This document shows positions 10,102 through 19,965 of a stretch of 64,000 nucleotides of DNA, one piece after another; the stretch's first letter is position 1; every line of letters begins with the position of its first letter. The stretch is from Bacillus sp. es.034. Its GTDB lineage: Bacteria; Bacillota; Bacilli; Bacillales; Bacillaceae_B. The notes under the pieces are model-generated. The model did not search any database. It was not told the DNA's origin and saw only the letters and a list, made by a program, of their open reading frames with translations. The DNA lies in the NCBI RefSeq assembly GCF_002563655.1, contig NZ_PDIY01000001.1, forward strand, positions 1,359,501 through 1,423,500, read 5' to 3'. The position numbers and the translations under genes were made by a program.

Positions 10102-12564
10102 ATGAACCAGATGAATATTAAGAAGCCTTTATATGGCGTGTTGTCTACAGCAGCACTGGCCGCTGCCATTTTTGCCGTATCTCCGACGATCTCAGCTTCA
10201 GCAGAAGGGGACGATTTCGATTTAACGATCATGCATACGAACGATTCGCATGCTCACGTTGAAGGGTACCCGCGCCTGGTTACGGCTGTGAATGAGCTTA
10301 GAACGGAAAAAGCGAATTCTTTGTTATTGGACGCTGGAGATGTCTTCTCAGGAACCCTTTATTTCAGACAATATCTTGGACAAGCCGATCTTCATTTTAT
10401 GAATAAGCTTGGCTATGATGCTATGACTCTTGGAAACCATGAGTTTGATAAAGACTCTAAGACTCTTGCTGATTTCATAAAAGAAATGGATTTCCCGATG
10501 GTATCTTCAAACGTGAAGGTGACAGGGGATAAAGACCTGGAACCAATATTCAAAAGTGATATCGGTATGCCTGCCAAAGGTGGAAGCGTATATCCTGCCA
10601 TGATTAAAGAAGTTGATGGGGAAAAAATCGGAATCTACGGTTTAACCACTCCTGATACAACCTTTATTTCCAATCCTGGTGAAAATATCGTATTTGAAGA
10701 TGCTGTGGAAAAGTCGAACTCTACGATCAAAATGCTTAAGGATAAAGGTGTCAACAAAATCATCGTCCTTTCTCATCTTGGATATTCCCACGATTTAGAA
10801 TTGGCAGAAGCCGTGGACGGTCTTGATATCATTGTTGGCGGTCACTCCCATACGACTCTTGAAAAACCTGTAGTGATTGATAAGAAAGAGCCGACTGTCA
10901 TTGTTCAAGCTGGTGAATACTTAAACTTACTTGGCTTATTGGATGTAACATTTGATGAAAATGGCGTAGTAACCGGAAATAACGGTGAGGTTTTAGATCT
11001 TAAGAATTATGAAGAAGATGCTGAGGCACTTGCCGAGGTTCAAGAATTCAAGGCACCTCTTGACGAGTTGAAGAGTGAAGTTGTCGGTAAGAGCGAAGTT
11101 GCTTTGAATGGTGAACGTGCAGATGTACGCAGAAAAGAAACAAATTTAGGAAACCTGATTGCCGATGGTATGGTGGCGAAAGCGAATGAATTTGTCAAAA
11201 CCCATATCGGTCTTCAAAATGGTGGAGGGATCCGAGCTTCAATCGATGCCGGTGATGTCACTCTTGGGGAAGTATTGACAACATTGCCATTTGGGAATCA
11301 GCTAGTCACACTTGATTTGACTGGTCAGGAAATCGTTGATGCCCTTGAGCACAGTGTAGCCAAAGTAGAAGGCGAAGATGCACCGGGAGAATTCCTTCAG
11401 GTATCGGGTATCCATTATAAGTATGATGTAACGAAACCGGCAGGTGAGCGGGTATGGCATGTGGAAGTCATGACGGATAATGGATTTGAAGAGATTGATT
11501 CTGACACGATGTATAGAGTCGCTACCAACGCGTTCACTGCAGATGGCGGAGACGGTTATACAATGTTCAAAGAAGCGAAAGAAGATGGTCGTCAAACCGA
11601 TCTATTCATCACCGATTTCGAAGTGTTCTCATCTTATCTTGAAAACAACAATCCTATCTCACCAGTTGTGGAAGATAGAATCGTTCAAGAAGAAGCTCCG
11701 GAAGTAGCGCGTTTGACCGGTGATACACGCTATGAGACAGCGGTTGAAATCTCGAAACAAGGTTGGGAAAATGCTGACACGGTCATCCTTGCCCGTGGAG
11801 ATTCATTCCCTGACGCTTTGGCGGGAGCACCTCTTGCCTATAAGCATGATGCACCGATCTTATTAACTGAACAAGGTACACTTAATAAAGCTGCAAAAGC
11901 TGAAATCAAGCGTCTTGGTGCTAAGAATGTCATCATTCTTGGTGGTAAAGGTGCTGTAAGTAACTATGTTAAATATCAGCTTGAAGGAATGGGTCTTGAT
12001 GTTGATCGTATCGGAGGGGACGACCGCTGGGAGACAGCTGTAAATATCGCTGCAAGCCTGGGTGGTTCACCAGAGAAAGCCGTAGTAGCCAACGGTAAGA
12101 ACTTCCCTGATGCATTAGCCATTGCTTCTTATGCAGCAAGTAAGGGATATCCAATCCTATTAACAGATAAAGATATGCTGCCATCTGAAACGACTAAAGC
12201 TCTAAAAGGCATCGACAGCACCATCGTAGTTGGTGGTGAAGGTGTGATTGGCAAGAAAGTATATGATTCACTTCCAGATGCAACCCGTTACTTTGGACTT
12301 GATCGATACAGCACAGCAGCCAAGATCGCGACTGAACTGAATCCGTCTACTAAAGTATATGTAGCAACAGGAAAGAACTTTGCTGATGCACTGGCTGGTT
12401 CTGTCCTTGCCGCTAAAGAAAATGCTTCCATGCTTTTAGTACAGCCGAATGATCTTCCAACCGTTACTTCTGATGCAATCAAAGAAATGAAATCTAAGCA
12501 TTTCAATGTTCTTGGTGGAGAAAATGCGGTAAGTGACGTTGTTGTAGAAAAATTAATGAAATAA
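10102..12564 (+). CDS. Secreted 5'-nucleotidase/UshA-like phosphoesterase with three CWB2 repeats
   Basis: About 820 residues. The start is ATG 10102 or 10111, both after AAAGGATGG. A signal peptide ends near ISASAEG. The calcineurin-like phosphoesterase domain (about 35-300) has the metal motifs HTNDSHAH, GNHEFD and GGHSHT. The 5'-nucleotidase C-terminal domain (about 335-510) contains NLGNLIADG and LQNGGGIR. Three CWB2 repeats (about 530-820) closely match those of the nuclease upstream, including shared HDAPILLTEQ. Family function is release of phosphate from extracellular nucleotides. Placed after a nuclease, it suggests a wall-anchored nucleic-acid scavenging pair. Confidence 0.92.
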   Translation: MNQMNIKKPLYGVLSTAALAAAIFAVSPTISASAEGDDFDLTIMHTNDSHAHVEGYPRLVTAVNELRTEKANSLLLDAGDVFSGTLYFRQYLGQADLHFMNKLGYDAMTLGNHEFDKDSKTLADFIKEMDFPMVSSNVKVTGDKDLEPIFKSDIGMPAKGGSVYPAMIKEVDGEKIGIYGLTTPDTTFISNPGENIVFEDAVEKSNSTIKMLKDKGVNKIIVLSHLGYSHDLELAEAVDGLDIIVGGHSHTTLEKPVVIDKKEPTVIVQAGEYLNLLGLLDVTFDENGVVTGNNGEVLDLKNYEEDAEALAEVQEFKAPLDELKSEVVGKSEVALNGERADVRRKETNLGNLIADGMVAKANEFVKTHIGLQNGGGIRASIDAGDVTLGEVLTTLPFGNQLVTLDLTGQEIVDALEHSVAKVEGEDAPGEFLQVSGIHYKYDVTKPAGERVWHVEVMTDNGFEEIDSDTMYRVATNAFTADGGDGYTMFKEAKEDGRQTDLFITDFEVFSSYLENNNPISPVVEDRIVQEEAPEVARLTGDTRYETAVEISKQGWENADTVILARGDSFPDALAGAPLAYKHDAPILLTEQGTLNKAAKAEIKRLGAKNVIILGGKGAVSNYVKYQLEGMGLDVDRIGGDDRWETAVNIAASLGGSPEKAVVANGKNFPDALAIASYAASKGYPILLTDKDMLPSETTKALKGIDSTIVVGGEGVIGKKVYDSLPDATRYFGLDRYSTAAKIATELNPSTKVYVATGKNFADALAGSVLAAKENASMLLVQPNDLPTVTSDAIKEMKSKHFNVLGGENAVSDVVVEKLMK

Positions 12565-12575
12565 GACCTGTAAGT

Positions 12576-12608
12576 AAAAAGCTATCGATTCCATTCGATA
12601 GCTTTTTC
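12576..12608 (+). terminator. Strong terminator after the 5'-nucleotidase gene
   Basis: AAAAAGCTATCGA pairs perfectly with TCGATAGCTTTTT around a six-base loop. Confidence 0.92.
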
Positions 12609-12675
12609 TTTTACCCTGAACCCTTTTAAAATCGCTTGGAACTGTCAACCCTGTTCTCAGGAGGGAGTGATAGGG

Positions 12676-13119
12676 TTGCGTGTTTTAGTTGCAGTCTGCT
12701 ATGGTATTTTAATTTTCATCCTTACATGTACAAAAAGCTTAACGAACCTTGTTGTAGAAGGGCACCCTGTTTTTCAGTGGAATCCACACCCGGATCTTAT
12801 GAGTTTCTTTACTATGAGCTCTTTTCCGTTTCAAAGCAGTGCTTACATCATACAAAAGGCCGGACATGCAGCCGCGTTTTTTTTCCTGGGATTAGTGGTC
12901 CACTCAGTTGTTAAGAAAGCATTGATGGGCTATTTAATTTCATCGATTATCGGGTTATGCACAGAAATCGCTCAGCTCTTTTTTTCAAGAACAGGGTGTT
13001 TGCTCGATGTAGGGTATGATGTCGCGGGCATCACAATATATTTTGTGGCTTACTTCATTATCAGGGCACTTCTTTATCTTCCATCAAGCATTCGCAAAAG
13101 TGGTGTAATCAAGCAATAA
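12676..13119 (+). CDS. VanZ-like membrane protein
   Basis: About 147 residues from TTG 12676, which sits 11 bases after AGGAGG; a GTG at 12667 overlaps that site and is less likely. It has four or five membrane segments and the VanZ-type pattern GHAAAFFFLG, then TEIAQLFFSRTGCLLDVGYDVAG. VanZ proteins give low-level teicoplanin resistance in enterococci, but most Bacillus relatives have no known role. It stands alone between two terminators. Confidence 0.75.
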   Translation: MRVLVAVCYGILIFILTCTKSLTNLVVEGHPVFQWNPHPDLMSFFTMSSFPFQSSAYIIQKAGHAAAFFFLGLVVHSVVKKALMGYLISSIIGLCTEIAQLFFSRTGCLLDVGYDVAGITIYFVAYFIIRALLYLPSSIRKSGVIKQ

Positions 13120-13133
13120 AATATAAAGAAATG

Positions 13134-13167
13134 AAAAGAGCACCCAGTCGGATCTGGATGCTCTTTT
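13134..13167. terminator. Bidirectional terminator between convergent genes
   Basis: AAAAGAGCACCCAG pairs with CTGGATGCTCTTTT around TCGGAT, with a T run on each strand. It serves the VanZ-like gene on + and trhO on -. Confidence 0.9.
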
Positions 13168-13178
13168 TACAATATATA

Positions 13179-14144
13179 TTAGATATTCGCCGTTTCCTTC
13201 TCCCGCTCAATCACTGCCAAACGCTCTGCCACTTCTTCCTCCGTCAAACCATGCTCCATAACATAGCGGTTTTCAGGACTTGTGCGGCACTCATCGGAAC
13301 AGCTTCTCATATATTTATGCTCATTTTCTTCTGAGCAAAGGATCTTTCGGTTACAAGGCGGGTGGGCACAGTTTACGTAGCGCTCACAAGGTTCGCCTGT
13401 GTAGAAATCTTTCCCTACGACAACGTGCTCGGTCTGGTTGACAGGAACACCGATGCGCTCGTCGAATACGTAAAGCTGGCCGTCCCATAGTTGCCCTTTT
13501 ACTTCAGGGTCTTTTCCATAGGTTGCGATTCCACCGTGGAGCTGTGCCACATTCTCAAAGCCTTCTTTCACTAACCAGCCTGAGAATTTTTCGCAGCGGA
13601 TCCCACCTGTACAATACGTGATGATCTTTTTGCCTTCAAGTATATCTTTATTATCGCGGACCCAGTTCGGAAGATCGCGGAAGTTTTTGATATCCGGCTT
13701 CACGGCTCCTCTGAAGTGTCCCAATTCATATTCATAGTCGTTACGTGCATCAAGAAGGATTGTATCTTCCTGTTGGATTTGTTCAAAGAAATCCTTTGGA
13801 TTAAGGTACTCACCTGTAAGCTCATTTGGATTCACATCATCTTCAAGACGGAGAGTCACAAGCTCTGGACGGTGCTTCACTTTCAATTTCTTGAACGCGT
13901 GCTCGTCTGCTTCGTCGATCTTGAATACAGTATCCTTGAAATGAGGATCCTGTCTCATCGCTTCCATATACGCATCCGTCTGCTCGATCGTACCGGAACA
14001 TGTCCCGTTGATCCCTTCAGACGAAATCAGGATGCGCCCCATAAGGCCAAGGTCAGAACACAGTTGTTTGTGTTGTGCAGTGACTTCCTCCGGGTTCTCA
14101 ATGTCAACATAGTTGTAATACAGTAGTACACGGTAATCTTTCAT
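13179..14144 (-). CDS. trhO: tRNA uridine(34) hydroxylase, rhodanese family
   Basis: 321 residues. The upstream GTG at 14156 lies inside the Shine-Dalgarno AGGTGG, so ATG 14144 (eight bases after it) is the start. The N-terminal acylphosphatase-like domain carries [11 protein letters not shown]. The rhodanese domain has the catalytic loop [13 protein letters not shown] near residue 178. A C-terminal cysteine-rich tail ([15 protein letters not shown]) is typical of TrhO/YbfQ. The family makes 5-hydroxyuridine at position 34 of tRNA, an O2-dependent step towards wobble modification. Monocistronic. Confidence 0.93.
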   Translation of the reverse strand: MKDYRVLLYYNYVDIENPEEVTAQHKQLCSDLGLMGRILISSEGINGTCSGTIEQTDAYMEAMRQDPHFKDTVFKIDEADEHAFKKLKVKHRPELVTLRLEDDVNPNELTGEYLNPKDFFEQIQQEDTILLDARNDYEYELGHFRGAVKPDIKNFRDLPNWVRDNKDILEGKKIITYCTGGIRCEKFSGWLVKEGFENVAQLHGGIATYGKDPEVKGQLWDGQLYVFDERIGVPVNQTEHVVVGKDFYTGEPCERYVNCAHPPCNRKILCSEENEHKYMRSCSDECRTSPENRYVMEHGLTEEEVAERLAVIEREKETANI

Positions 14145-14396
14145 GTTTATTTCCACCTATCGATATATATTTGCAAGATATAATCTTAGGATTCAGTTCC
14201 TTATTACTCTTACGATGTACTATTATAACAAATTTTTACGAAATTGCATCATATGAGAGTGAGAAATACTGGGGATTGTGAGGAAAGAGTGGTGGAAATT
14301 GGGTTTAAAACAAAAAATATAAATACATTAAATTTGTAAAACTGGATACGATTTGAAACAATGAATATAAGAATAATTAAGGGGATGTCACTACAT

Positions 14397-16403
14397 ATGA
14401 TCAAAAAAATCATGCTGCTTTGTACCGTCGTCGCTCTCAGTCTACTGTTCGCAGGATGTCAAGAGAAGGCTCAGCCGGATGATCGCCTGCAGGAATACGT
14501 GGATCTTTGGAACAAAGGGAAGTTCGATAAAATGTTCTCAGACTATGCGAACTCCTCTACCAAGGAAACATTCAAAAAAGAAGATTTCGTTACAAGATAC
14601 AAAGATATTTATAATGACCTCGAAGTGAAGGATGTCAAAGTATCTTTTAAAAAGCCGGATAAAGAAGTGGAATGGGACAAAAAATCGAAAGCGGAATTTC
14701 CTATGACCATTTCATATAATACCCTCGCCGGTGAAGTTTCATATAAAAAAGATGTCACGTTGACAAAAGAAAAGAAGGATGACGATGAAAACTGGTTCGT
14801 GGATTGGGACCCTTCGTTCATCCTGCCAGAAATGGAAAAGGGAGACAAGGTCGGAGTGGAAAGCATTTCTGCCAAACGCGGGGAGATCCTTGACCGGAAT
14901 CAGCAGCCCCTTGCTATCAATGGGGAAGCCTTTGAGCTTGGGATTGTCCCGAAAGAGTTCAATGAGAATGACTTGAGCAAGCTGTCATCTTTACTTGATT
15001 TATCACCAGAACAAATAAAGAGTAAATTGGACGCAAGCTGGGTAAAGCCTGACTATTTCGTTCCAATTAAAAAAATTGCCTTGAAAGAGCGTCCACTCGC
15101 ACTGGAAGTAATTGAACTGGACGGACTATACTCCAAGCGGGTGCCTGCCAGGGAATACCCATACGGAGAAGCCACTGCCCATCTCACCGGTTATATCGGA
15201 AAACTTACGGCAGAGAAATTGGAGAAGCTGAAAGACAAAGGCTATACCGCTCAGTCCTTGATGGGCTTAAGCGGAGCAGAGGAAGTCTATGAAGAACAGC
15301 TGAGGGGCAAAGACGGTCAGCGTATCTATCTGAAGAAACAAGATTCAGAAGACACGGTTACCGTGGCCGAGCAGCCTGTTGAGGACGGAAAGAATATTAC
15401 ACTCACCATTGATGCCGAGATGCAAAAGAAGATATACGCACAGATGAAGAATGAGGCAGGGACGGCAGCCGCCGTTAATCCCCAAACAGGAGAGGCACTG
15501 GCCCTTGTGAGCACACCTGCCTATGATCCGAATGAATTCGTATTAGGGATGTCTTCAGAGGAATATAAGAAACTTGCGGACGATCCGAGAAAGCCCCTAC
15601 GGAACCGATTCCCGCTTGCCTATTCACCAGGATCAACAATGAAGGGGATCACGGCTTCTGTCGGTCTGAAATCCGGCAAGCTGGATCCCAAAAAAATCTA
15701 CGACATTCCGGGGAAGAAGTGGCAAAAGGATGAATCATGGGGGAATTATAAAGTGGTCCGTGTGTTTGACAATGAGAGCAAAGTGGATCTGGAAAGCGCC
15801 CTTAAATTCTCGGATAACATCTATTTTGCACGGGTCGGACTGGATATGGGTGCCGAGACGTTTATTGCAGGCTTGAAGGATTTCGGCTTTGGCGAAGAGA
15901 TCCCTATGTCCTACCCGATTTACAAATCACAGGTTTCAAACGACGGAGAAATCTCCAAAGAAGTCCAACTGGCCGATTCTGCTTTCGGTCAAGGGGAAGT
16001 GCTGATGAGCATCGTTCACATAGCAAGTGCATATGGGGGTATCATCAACGACGGCACCATGATGGAACCAAAACTCTTGAAGGATGAAGAACCGAAAGTG
16101 TGGAAGAAAGACCTGCTTTTAAAAGAACAGGCAGACATGATGAAAACGAATTTTCGAAAAGTGGTCACAGAAGGCATCGCGGGAAAAGCGAGTGTAGAAG
16201 GTAAAGCGATCGCCGGTAAGACCGGCACAGCAGAGATCAAGTCGGAGCAGGGAACGAAAGGCAAGGAAAATGGAGTGTTCGTTTCCTATGATCAAAATGA
16301 CCCGTCCATGGTTCTCGCCATGCTCCTGGAAGATGTACAGGATGCAGGCGGGAGTACACATACCGTCCAAGTGGCCAAGAAGTTTTATGATAGTTGGAAA
16401 TAA
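14397..16403 (+). CDS. pbpC: Class B penicillin-binding protein 3 lipoprotein
   Basis: 668 residues from ATG 14397, the same length as B. subtilis PbpC. A lipobox (LLFAGC) follows a short signal. Domains: NTF2-like MecA_N (about 28-140), PBP dimerisation domain (150-310) and transpeptidase (345-665). Active-site motifs are Ser413-Thr-Met-Lys416, Ser472-Asp-Asn474 and Lys608-Thr-Gly-Thr. This architecture is shared with PBP2a of Staphylococcus aureus, and in Bacillus it acts as an accessory, low-affinity transpeptidase in wall synthesis. It has its own terminator and no operon partner. Confidence 0.93.
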   Translation: MIKKIMLLCTVVALSLLFAGCQEKAQPDDRLQEYVDLWNKGKFDKMFSDYANSSTKETFKKEDFVTRYKDIYNDLEVKDVKVSFKKPDKEVEWDKKSKAEFPMTISYNTLAGEVSYKKDVTLTKEKKDDDENWFVDWDPSFILPEMEKGDKVGVESISAKRGEILDRNQQPLAINGEAFELGIVPKEFNENDLSKLSSLLDLSPEQIKSKLDASWVKPDYFVPIKKIALKERPLALEVIELDGLYSKRVPAREYPYGEATAHLTGYIGKLTAEKLEKLKDKGYTAQSLMGLSGAEEVYEEQLRGKDGQRIYLKKQDSEDTVTVAEQPVEDGKNITLTIDAEMQKKIYAQMKNEAGTAAAVNPQTGEALALVSTPAYDPNEFVLGMSSEEYKKLADDPRKPLRNRFPLAYSPGSTMKGITASVGLKSGKLDPKKIYDIPGKKWQKDESWGNYKVVRVFDNESKVDLESALKFSDNIYFARVGLDMGAETFIAGLKDFGFGEEIPMSYPIYKSQVSNDGEISKEVQLADSAFGQGEVLMSIVHIASAYGGIINDGTMMEPKLLKDEEPKVWKKDLLLKEQADMMKTNFRKVVTEGIAGKASVEGKAIAGKTGTAEIKSEQGTKGKENGVFVSYDQNDPSMVLAMLLEDVQDAGGSTHTVQVAKKFYDSWK

Positions 16404-16407
16404 AGAG

Positions 16408-16440
16408 AAAGAGAGGGGCATCTGCTCCTCTCTTTTTCAA
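16408..16440 (+). terminator. Terminator of pbpC
   Basis: AAAGAGAGGGGC (from 16408) pairs with GCTCCTCTCTTT (to 16435), then a T run. Confidence 0.85.
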
Positions 16441-16456
16441 TGCTTAAGGAAAAACG

Positions 16457-16487
16457 AAAAAAATCCCCAAAGACCTCCTTTGGGGAT
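16457..16487 (-). terminator. Terminator of the TRAP/SDR operon
   Basis: On the minus strand ATCCCCAAAG pairs with CTTTGGGGAT around a five-base loop and is followed by a T-rich run. It lies nine bases past the SDR stop. Confidence 0.85.
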
Positions 16488-16495
16488 TAAAGTGT

Positions 16496-17287
16496 TTATA
16501 ATGCTGTGACCATTCCACCATCAACGACCAATGATTGTCCGGTTAAATAAGTGTTCGCGTCAGAGACTAAGAAAGCAATCACCCTGGCAAACTCATCCGG
16601 CTCACCATATCGTCCCAGGGGAATCGCTTTTTCACTCATATTTCTCAACTCGTCAACGGTCATATTCCGCTTCTCAGCGTTTAGTTGATCCAGTTCCGCC
16701 ACCCGGTCTGTTGCAATTCTTCCGGGACCGACCGTGTTGATGAGAATATGATCCTGGGCGAGTTCCCTTGATAAGCTTTTAGATAACCCGACCATTCCGG
16801 TCCTGAACGTGTTGGAAAGAATCAGGCCGTCAATGGACTGCTTCGTGGAAGAAGAGGCGATATTCACGATCCGCCCACCATTATTCCTTTTCATATGAGG
16901 AATGACCTCTCGAATCGTTCGAATATAGCTGAGTAGGTTCAATTCAAAGGCATACTGCCAATCATCATCTTCGAAGTTTTGAAATCCTCCCGCTGGTGGA
17001 CCGCCCGTATTATTGATGAGAATATCCAGTCCACCCAGTTTCGATACCGCTGTTTCAACAAGGGAGCGGATATCGTCCGGTTTCGTCATATCACATGTCG
17101 TGTAATGAATGTCCTGATTCCCTGCTAAGTTCATGATTTCATTTGCGGTCTTCTGAAGCTCTTCTTCATTTCTGCTGGAAATAAGCACACGGGCTCCTTC
17201 TTTGGCCAGTTCCAGTGCCGTGGCTTTTCCTAACCCTTTACTTGATGCGGTCACGATGACTGTTTTATTTTTTAATCCGAAATCCAT
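16496..17287 (-). CDS. SDR-family oxidoreductase with a non-canonical active site
   Basis: 263 residues. ATG 17287 sits seven bases after GAGGTG, while ATG 17293 is adjacent to it. The Rossmann motif is TASSKGLGKA (about residue 10) and the NNTGG motif is near 87. The usual catalytic Ser is followed by SSSTKQS, but where SDR enzymes carry Tyr-x-x-x-Lys the aligned residues are Ser and Arg (SNTFRTGM). Such divergent members exist in Bacillus and may have altered or no classical dehydrogenase activity. The gene starts 15 bp after the TRAP permease stop, so it is the last gene of the transport operon and may act on the imported substrate. Confidence 0.8.
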   Translation of the reverse strand: MDFGLKNKTVIVTASSKGLGKATALELAKEGARVLISSRNEEELQKTANEIMNLAGNQDIHYTTCDMTKPDDIRSLVETAVSKLGGLDILINNTGGPPAGGFQNFEDDDWQYAFELNLLSYIRTIREVIPHMKRNNGGRIVNIASSSTKQSIDGLILSNTFRTGMVGLSKSLSRELAQDHILINTVGPGRIATDRVAELDQLNAEKRNMTVDELRNMSEKAIPLGRYGEPDEFARVIAFLVSDANTYLTGQSLVVDGGMVTAL

Positions 17288-17302
17288 TTCCATTCACCTC
17301 AT

Positions 17303-19465
17303 TTAATTGGGAATATTAATCTCTTTATTCATCGGTTTACCCTTACCCTGGTAGTTCCAAAACAGTACAAAGACGAATACGACAAAACCTATGATGTCTG
17401 TCACCCAGCCTGGATAAATCAGGAGAAAGGCTGCAACTGCACTGATGAGACGCAGGTTGATAGGGAACTTTTTCTTGAAATAGCCTTCAATGGCCACGGA
17501 TAACAGAAATACGCCGATCACAGATGTAAGAGTGAGCGTGATGATGCTTGTAACCGTAGCGTCGACCATCAGCATTTCATGGGAAAATACAAACATAAAT
17601 GGAACGATGAATCCGGCTATGGCGAGCCTCATCGCCTGGAACCCGGTCTTTGTCGGGTCCCCGCCGCTGATTCCCGCTCCGGCAAAGGCTGCCAATGCGA
17701 CAGGAGGCGTGATGTTCGCAAAAATCCCGAAATAGAACACAAACATATGAGCGACAAATACGGCCGTTTCCGTCGAGCCGGCCAATTCACGGAACAGGGG
17801 CAGCTGTAAAAGAATCGGTGCTGCCATCGTACTTGTGATGATATATGTCGGGATACTCGGCAGTCCCATGCCCAGCACGATGGACGTCACCATCGTCAGC
17901 AATAACGTAATCACGAGCTGTAGAAGAGGGCTGTCGATCATTTCACCGATCCCAACAATACTGTTGGCGAGTTCCAGGGCAACTCCAGTCAGTGAAGCCA
18001 CTCCTACCACAATCCCCACGGCACCGCAGGCAACGGCAACAGGAATAGTCGTTTTTGCCCCTTCTTCCAATGCCTGAACGCAATCCTTCAATCCAATCTC
18101 TTCAGCTTCCAAGTTTCTGGATTTTCTAAATAGATTGATCAGCAGGGGAATCACAACAACCAACAGGAGCTCCCACCATCCGTTTTTCAAAGGAGGAATC
18201 CCTTCTCCGGATAGAAGACCATTCACTTGTGGTTGAAACACAAAGAATACCCCGAGTAAAGTCGATAAGGCGAGAACCTGCTTTGATCCTGAAATGATGA
18301 TCGTAGCTAAAATGGACCAAAAGGCAGCGTAGAATGGTGTTTTTCCTGAAAACAATAAGTAGAGAAGAATCACCATCGGAATGATTAAATGTCCGCGCTC
18401 TGCCAAAACGGCTTTCACGGATGGAAGTTCCGATTTCGGTACTCCATTCAACCCCCGCTTGGATGCTCTGAAGTGCACCTGAAGCAGGATCCCGATGTAG
18501 AATAAGAGGGCAGGGATGATACCCGCCAGAATCACCTTCGTATAAGGGATATTAAGATTTTCAGCCATAATGAAGGCAGCGGCACCCATGATCGGCGGGA
18601 GGATCTGCCCTCCCACACTTGCTGCTGATTCGACAGCTCCTGCAAATTCTTTCTTGTAGCCGATCTTTTTCATCAAGGGAATGGTAAAGGCACCTGTCGT
18701 CACGACATTGGCAACGGCTGATCCATTAATGGAACCGAGGAACCCGCTGGCAATGACGGCAACTTTAGCGGGACCACCTTTCGTATGACCGGCAACAGCC
18801 AAGGCCAGATCGTTAAATAATTTCCCCATTCCGGACCGGCTTAGGAATGCGCCGAACAGGATGAAAAGAATGATATAGCTTGCAGATACACCAATAGCGG
18901 TACCGAGGATCCCTTCTGTAATATAGACAAGTTGGGAAATCATCTTTTTGGTTACGGTCAGCGTGATCTGCGAATTCAATTCAGGGTAGATCGACAGTTT
19001 CACATAGAGGCCATATAGTAAGAATCCCAGTGCCAGGAGGGTCAATCCCCACCCGGTCACACGCCTGGTCAATTCCAGAAGCAGGACGATGACAAGGATC
19101 CCGATGTAGAAATCCATATCGTTGATCTGCCCGCCTGTGCGGATGATGCGTTCTGCACTGAATAACATATAAATGCCGACAATCAAGGATAATCCACTTA
19201 AGATATAGTCATAAAACGGAACCGATTGATCTTTCTTTTTACTAACAAAGGGGTATAGGATGAAGCCGATCGCCATCAGTCCATATAAGTGAATGCTTCG
19301 CTGTTTCACATCGACCAATGCTCCTGCATAGGACGTGTATAAATGGAAGAGGGCAATCCCGGCGGCCAATACTAAAAGGAATAGACCGATCACCTTTGGG
19401 TACTTGCTCCTCGTATTGCCTTCCCGGTCCAACTCTTCCACTGATGTATTCTTCTGATTACTCAT
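17303..19465 (-). CDS. TRAP transporter permease, fused small and large membrane subunits (4TM/12TM)
   Basis: About 720 residues (start 19465 or the ATG just before it at 19468, both after GAGGTGA). The N-terminal third is the small-subunit-like part, and the remainder is a DctM-like large subunit with GSINGSAVANVVTTG, GGQILPPIMGAAAF and GLPSIPTYI motifs. Fused TRAP permeases pair with TAXI-type binding proteins and take up carboxylate or related substrates using Na+ or H+ gradients. It sits between the DUF1850 gene and the SDR gene in one minus-strand operon. Confidence 0.93.
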   Translation of the reverse strand: MSNQKNTSVEELDREGNTRSKYPKVIGLFLLVLAAGIALFHLYTSYAGALVDVKQRSIHLYGLMAIGFILYPFVSKKKDQSVPFYDYILSGLSLIVGIYMLFSAERIIRTGGQINDMDFYIGILVIVLLLELTRRVTGWGLTLLALGFLLYGLYVKLSIYPELNSQITLTVTKKMISQLVYITEGILGTAIGVSASYIILFILFGAFLSRSGMGKLFNDLALAVAGHTKGGPAKVAVIASGFLGSINGSAVANVVTTGAFTIPLMKKIGYKKEFAGAVESAASVGGQILPPIMGAAAFIMAENLNIPYTKVILAGIIPALLFYIGILLQVHFRASKRGLNGVPKSELPSVKAVLAERGHLIIPMVILLYLLFSGKTPFYAAFWSILATIIISGSKQVLALSTLLGVFFVFQPQVNGLLSGEGIPPLKNGWWELLLVVVIPLLINLFRKSRNLEAEEIGLKDCVQALEEGAKTTIPVAVACGAVGIVVGVASLTGVALELANSIVGIGEMIDSPLLQLVITLLLTMVTSIVLGMGLPSIPTYIITSTMAAPILLQLPLFRELAGSTETAVFVAHMFVFYFGIFANITPPVALAAFAGAGISGGDPTKTGFQAMRLAIAGFIVPFMFVFSHEMLMVDATVTSIITLTLTSVIGVFLLSVAIEGYFKKKFPINLRLISAVAAFLLIYPGWVTDIIGFVVFVFVLFWNYQGKGKPMNKEINIPN

Positions 19466-19480
19466 CATGAGTCACCTCGC

Positions 19481-19954
19481 TTAATCTTTAACAATCATAT
19501 AAATCACTTTATACAGAGGGACGGACCTCACCGATAATTGGTAGGACACTTGGGGTTCAAGGGAAGTGGTCCGTCCGTTCACTCGAATGCGGTGATTCGT
19601 CCCCTTGCCTGTTTGAAAACGCAATGAGCTCCCGATCGTTTGATGGATCCCCGTCATATACACCCAGCCGTCTTTGATATACGTATCATCTCCTGCGTGG
19701 TCAGGGACGCCTGCTCCAAACGTTTTGAAACGGGTCGATGTCAGCAAAATGGTTCCCTTTTGAATATGAAAGAATTCTTCCCAATCTTCTTTTTCAACCG
19801 AATGGGTCCAGCGTATGGAAACGTCCTTCTCTTCTAAAAAGGGCTGAACGATTATGTTTTGCTTTTCATAGGATAAAATCAATGTGTTCATCGGGACGAA
19901 AGCGGAAAGGGTGAGAAGGAAAAAAATAAAGATAACCAGTATTCTCTTTTTCAT
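19481..19954 (-). CDS. DUF1850 protein of a TAXI-TRAP operon
   Basis: 157 residues with one N-terminal membrane segment or uncleaved signal, then an extracytoplasmic domain with RWTHSVEKEDWEE and TRFKTFGAGVPD. DUF1850 genes are regularly found between TAXI binding proteins and fused TRAP permeases. Their role is unknown, but a small accessory subunit of the transporter is likely. The ATG at 19954 lacks a clear Shine-Dalgarno. One copy of the GAGGGACGGACCTC repeat (19516-19530) lies inside the C-terminal coding part, around Arg-Ser-Val-Pro. Confidence 0.82.
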   Translation of the reverse strand: MKKRILVIFIFFLLTLSAFVPMNTLILSYEKQNIIVQPFLEEKDVSIRWTHSVEKEDWEEFFHIQKGTILLTSTRFKTFGAGVPDHAGDDTYIKDGWVYMTGIHQTIGSSLRFQTGKGTNHRIRVNGRTTSLEPQVSYQLSVRSVPLYKVIYMIVKD

Positions 19955-19965
19955 GGATAGAAAGA

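Noticed and set aside
13716..14126. 136-residue plus-strand ORF opposite trhO
   Set aside because: No ribosome site and lies wholly within a well-identified gene on the minus strand.
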